Part shown: positions 61,192 to 64,000 of the stretch, in pieces
Position numbering within the stretch: position 1 is the stretch's first letter
How the letters are laid out: each line of letters begins with the position of its first letter
From: JBFWRK01 sp050248955
GTDB taxonomy: Bacteria; Actinomycetota; Acidimicrobiia; Acidimicrobiales; Ilumatobacteraceae
Length of the DNA: 64,000 nucleotides
Assembly: GCA_050248955.1 (NCBI GenBank)
Contig: JBFWRK010000003.1
Span: forward strand, 248,001 to 312,000
Direction of reading: 5' to 3'
Made by a program: the position numbers and the translations under genes
The notes under the pieces: generated by a model
Seen by the model: only the letters and a program-made list of their open reading frames with translations
What the model was told of the DNA's origin: nothing
Database searches by the model: none

Positions 61192-62649
61192 TCATCCGGG
61201 CCACACGACCGACTGCATCTCGGTGTAGGCGTGCAGACCGAAGTCCCCACCGTCGCGACCGACGCCGCTCATCTTGAACCCGCCGAACGGCGTCTCGTGG
61301 TTGCGCTGCGCGGTGTTGATGCCCACGTTCCCGGATCGGAGCTGACCGGCGATCCGGAACCCCCGCTCGCTGTCCCTCGTGAACACGTAGTCGTACAGGC
61401 CGAAGGCACTCCCATTGGCGAGCGCGACGGCCTCGTCCTCGTCGTCGAACGGGAGCACGACGATCACCGGTCCGAAGATCTCCTCGCGCACCGGTGTCAT
61501 CTCGGCGGTGCAGCCGGCGAGCAGGGTGGGTGCGACGTAGAACCCGCGCTCGAAGCCGTCCGGTCGACGACCGTCGACGATCAGGTCGGCACCTTCGGAC
61601 GCGCCGGCTGCGACGTAGCCCTCGATCCGCTCCCGTTGTGCAGCCGAGATCACCGGTCCGACGATCGTGTCGGCGGCAGTGGGGTCGCCGACCTTGAGGT
61701 GCGATGCGTACGTCTGCAACCCGCCGATCACCTGCTCGTAGACGCTGCGATGGACGATCGCCCGCGTCGGTGCGGTGCAGATCTGACCGCTGTGGAACGA
61801 CCAGACGCTGCCGATCGTCGCCACGGCCGTCGCAACGTCGGCGTCGTCGAACACGATGCCGGCGCCCTTGCCTCCGAGCTCGAGCAGGAGCCGCTTCATC
61901 GTCGCGCCGCCCGCCTGGAAGATCCGCTGCCCGACGGCGGTCGAGCCGGTGAAGCTGACCATGTCGATGTCGGCGGTCTCCGTCAGTGCCGCTGCCGGCT
62001 CGGGCCGCGTCGACGTGATGACGTTGACGACGCCAGGCGGGAAGCCGACCTCGTGCATGATCTCGGCGAGCTCGATGACCGCGAGTGGATCCTGCGGCGC
62101 CGGCCTCATCACCACGGTGCAGCCGACCGCGAGCGCTGGGGCGACCTTGCCCGCCTGGTTCACGAGCGGGAAGTTGTACGGCGAGATGCAGGCCACGGCA
62201 CCGACGGGCGGCCGGTTGACGACGGCCCCGATCAGCCCGCCGGCTGCGAGTGGGGTGCCCGGCATCGGCGACGGCGGCAACGGGATCCGCAGGTCCTTCG
62301 ACGCGTCGCGGGCGTAGCGCTGGAAGCGGTCGATCGCGACCGGCACCTGCATCCGCGAACCCACCATCGCCGTCGCACCGGTCTCGGCGATGATCAACGG
62401 CACGAGATCGGGCTGTCGCTCACGCAGGCGATCGGCGACGGCGAGCAGCAGCCGCGCCCGTTCCTCCTTCGGGGTCCGGCTCCACGCAGGGAACGCCCGT
62501 TGTGCGGCGCGTGCGGCGGCGAGCGCCTGCTCCACCGACGCCTCGGGTGCCTGGCCGACGACCTCCTCCGTGGCCGGGTTCGTCACATCGCTCGTGCCCC
62601 CGTCGCCGTCGACCCACTCTCCGCCGATCAGCAGGCGGTAGCGCTTCAT
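61192..62649 (-). CDS. Aldehyde dehydrogenase
   Basis: The 485-residue NAD(P)-type dehydrogenase has the general-base glutamate in LLLELGGKGAG, catalytic Cys291 (HSGQICTAP), FTGSTAVGQRIFQ and the terminal PFGGFKMSGVGRDGG. It oxidises an aldehyde to an acid. The ATG at 62649 has GGAGGGG upstream. It leads a minus-strand unit with the enoyl-CoA hydratase and racemase, and starts 56 bp from palindrome copy D. Confidence 0.9.
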   Translation of the reverse strand: MKRYRLLIGGEWVDGDGGTSDVTNPATEEVVGQAPEASVEQALAAARAAQRAFPAWSRTPKEERARLLLAVADRLRERQPDLVPLIIAETGATAMVGSRMQVPVAIDRFQRYARDASKDLRIPLPPSPMPGTPLAAGGLIGAVVNRPPVGAVACISPYNFPLVNQAGKVAPALAVGCTVVMRPAPQDPLAVIELAEIMHEVGFPPGVVNVITSTRPEPAAALTETADIDMVSFTGSTAVGQRIFQAGGATMKRLLLELGGKGAGIVFDDADVATAVATIGSVWSFHSGQICTAPTRAIVHRSVYEQVIGGLQTYASHLKVGDPTAADTIVGPVISAAQRERIEGYVAAGASEGADLIVDGRRPDGFERGFYVAPTLLAGCTAEMTPVREEIFGPVIVVLPFDDEDEAVALANGSAFGLYDYVFTRDSERGFRIAGQLRSGNVGINTAQRNHETPFGGFKMSGVGRDGGDFGLHAYTEMQSVVWPG

Positions 62650-62705
62650 CTTCGTCCCCTCCGCCGGCGCGCGCCCCCGGCGAGCTCGACCGAGGCCCAG
62701 GCTAC

Positions 62706-62726
62706 AATCTGACGTCACGTCAGATT
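62706..62726. promoter_or_regulatory. Palindrome TCTGACG-TCA-CGTCAGA, operator copy D
   Basis: The arms are 9 bp (AATCTGACG and its complement) around TCA, in the gap between the divergent aldehyde dehydrogenase and deacylase genes. The CAATCGCC after it also follows copy A. The half site has G/C where the other three copies have A/T. Confidence 0.72.
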
Positions 62727-62758
62727 TCAATCGCCGTGCAGGCTCCGGGGAGGTCGCG

Positions 62759-64000
62759 ATGCTCGATGAGCTCATCAGGGGTGGGACCGTCGTCGACGGA
62801 ACCGGGGCGCCCGGGCGGGTCGCCGACGTCGCCGTGCGTGATGGCCGGATCGTCGCGATCGGCACCGTGGACGAAGAAGCGGCACGCGTCGTCGATGCCG
62901 CCGGGATGCTCGTCACCCCCGGCATCATCGATCCGCACACGCACTACGACGCGCAGCTGATGTGGGATCCGACGGCGAGCCCGTCGAGCCTGCACGGCGT
63001 GACGACGGTCGTCGGCGGCAACTGCGGCTTCACGCTCGCACCGCTCCGACCAGGTGACGGCGACTACCTGCGGCGGATGATGGCCCGCGTCGAGGGCATG
63101 CCACTGCCCGCGCTCGAGCACGGCGTCGAGTGGTCGTGGGAGACGTTCGGTGAGTACCTCGACCGGCTCGAGGGCCGGATCGCCGTGAACGCCGGCTTCC
63201 TCGCCGGTCATTGCGCGCTCCGCCGGTACGTGATGGGCGCTGACGCCGTCGGCAAGGAGGCGACGCCGGCGCAGCTCGCCGCGATGCGGGCCGAGTTGCG
63301 AGTCGCGATCGAGGCCGGCGCGCTCGGCTTCTCGTTCACGAAGTCCGGGTCGCACAGTGACGGCGACGGACAGCCGGTCGCGAGCCGTTGGGCGAGCGAC
63401 GACGAGCTGCTCGCGCTCTGCGAGGAGACCGGCGCGCACGTCGGAACGACGCTCGAAGGCATCGTCGCGGGGTGCCTCGACCAGTTCGCCGACGAGGAGA
63501 TCGAGCTGCTCGCACGGTTGAGCGCGATCGCGAACCGACCCGTGAACTGGAACGTGCTCACGGTCGACTCGCGGGTGCCCGAGCGCGTGCCGCGCCAGCT
63601 GGTGGCAGCCGACAGAGCAGCCGAGCTCGGTGGTCGGGTGGTCGCGCTGACGATGCCCGTCCAGGTACCGATGAACATGAGCTTCCTCAACTTCTGCGGG
63701 CTGTGGCTGATCCCCGGTTGGCAGGACATTCTCGGCGTCCCGGTGGCCGAGCGCATCGAGCGGCTGCGCGACGCCGACACCCGCGTGCGGCTGCTCGAGC
63801 TCTCGCAAGCACCCGAGGCGGGCGTGTTCCGCAGGTTGGCGGACTGGGCGCAGTACGTCATCGGCGACACGTACGCACCCGAGAACGACGGGCTCACGGG
63901 TCGGTCCGTGGCTGACATCGCTGCCGAACGCGGACGGTCGTGGTTCGGCACGCTCCTCGACATCGTGATCGCCGACGAGCTGCGCACGATCGTGTGGCCG
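62759..64000 (+). CDS. N-acyl-D-amino-acid deacylase family amidohydrolase (3' partial)
   Basis: 414 codons are visible and the frame is open at the window edge. It has IIDPHTHYDAQLMWDPTA (the HTHxDAQ motif), VVGGNCGFTLAP and AGHCALRRYVMG, all typical of D-aminoacylase. The ATG at 62759 has GGGGAGG upstream. Some family members remove acyl groups from D-amino acids; others act on unrelated amides. It is divergent from the aldehyde dehydrogenase and starts 32 bp past palindrome copy D. Confidence 0.83.
   Translation, partial: MLDELIRGGTVVDGTGAPGRVADVAVRDGRIVAIGTVDEEAARVVDAAGMLVTPGIIDPHTHYDAQLMWDPTASPSSLHGVTTVVGGNCGFTLAPLRPGDGDYLRRMMARVEGMPLPALEHGVEWSWETFGEYLDRLEGRIAVNAGFLAGHCALRRYVMGADAVGKEATPAQLAAMRAELRVAIEAGALGFSFTKSGSHSDGDGQPVASRWASDDELLALCEETGAHVGTTLEGIVAGCLDQFADEEIELLARLSAIANRPVNWNVLTVDSRVPERVPRQLVAADRAAELGGRVVALTMPVQVPMNMSFLNFCGLWLIPGWQDILGVPVAERIERLRDADTRVRLLELSQAPEAGVFRRLADWAQYVIGDTYAPENDGLTGRSVADIAAERGRSWFGTLLDIVIADELRTIVWP

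Overview
The window is about 64 kb of high-GC DNA from an actinobacterium. Genes are dense and often overlap by 4 bp, GTG starts are frequent, and several genes look leaderless. Two F420-type luciferase-like oxidoreductases, a sterol side-chain (igr-type) operon, GatCAB and a Tat lipoprotein all fit Actinobacteria. A System I cytochrome c maturation locus instead of ResBC, together with this gene mix, suggests Acidimicrobiia (Ilumatobacter-like); that placement is inference. I saw no rRNA, tRNA, CRISPR array, insertion sequence or prophage, and no classical hairpin-plus-U-run terminator.

Layout. 1-6258 (+): ccmABCDEFGHI, all overlapping except a 72-bp gap before ccmC. 6.3-16.4 kb: housekeeping and regulatory genes (DUF4190-like membrane protein, SixA, DUF4328 protein, cytosolic sulfite-oxidase-fold protein, LuxR regulator, methyltransferase, M48 protease, F420 enzyme, TetR with a divergent ferredoxin and a perfect palindrome between them, esterase, lgt). 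16.5-25.8 kb: methyltransferase, then an alpha-galactoside unit of galT, ABC ATPase and DeoR repressor on the minus strand, divergent from a binding protein, two permeases and a GH36 alpha-galactosidase. 25.9-30.4 kb: F420 oxidoreductase, OYE-like flavoenzyme and FadD17-like acyl-CoA synthetase. 30.4-31.5 kb: secreted esterase. 31.7-38.9 kb: histidine utilisation operon hutH-hutU-phyH-def-hutF-hutI. 38.9-49.2 kb: a lipoprotein, SDR, second FadD and amidohydrolase, then a translationally coupled lipoprotein plus TIR-STAND-WD40 protein. 49.4-52.6 kb: gatCAB. 53.3-59.5 kb (-): P450, Ltp2, ChsH1, ChsE1, ChsH2 and ChsE2 homologues, the steroid side-chain operon. 59.7-64 kb: racemase, enoyl-CoA hydratase and aldehyde dehydrogenase (-), divergent from a D-aminoacylase-like gene that runs off the window.

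How it fits together. Four 17-bp palindromes of form TCTGAC(A/G)-N3-(T/C)GTCAGA lie upstream of the F420/OYE/FadD unit, the SDR, the steroid side-chain operon and the aldehyde dehydrogenase/deacylase pair. They imply one TetR-type regulon for sterol or related lipid catabolism, whose regulator is not obvious here. The hut operon has no recognisable hutG; a gene with all peptide deformylase motifs occupies that place, suggesting it could remove the formyl group from N-formylglutamate. The TIR-STAND-WD40 protein follows an Ig-like lipoprotein gene by 5 bp, and that lipoprotein has a paralogue 8 kb away sharing the same promoter sequence. These three points are the most interesting features of the window.
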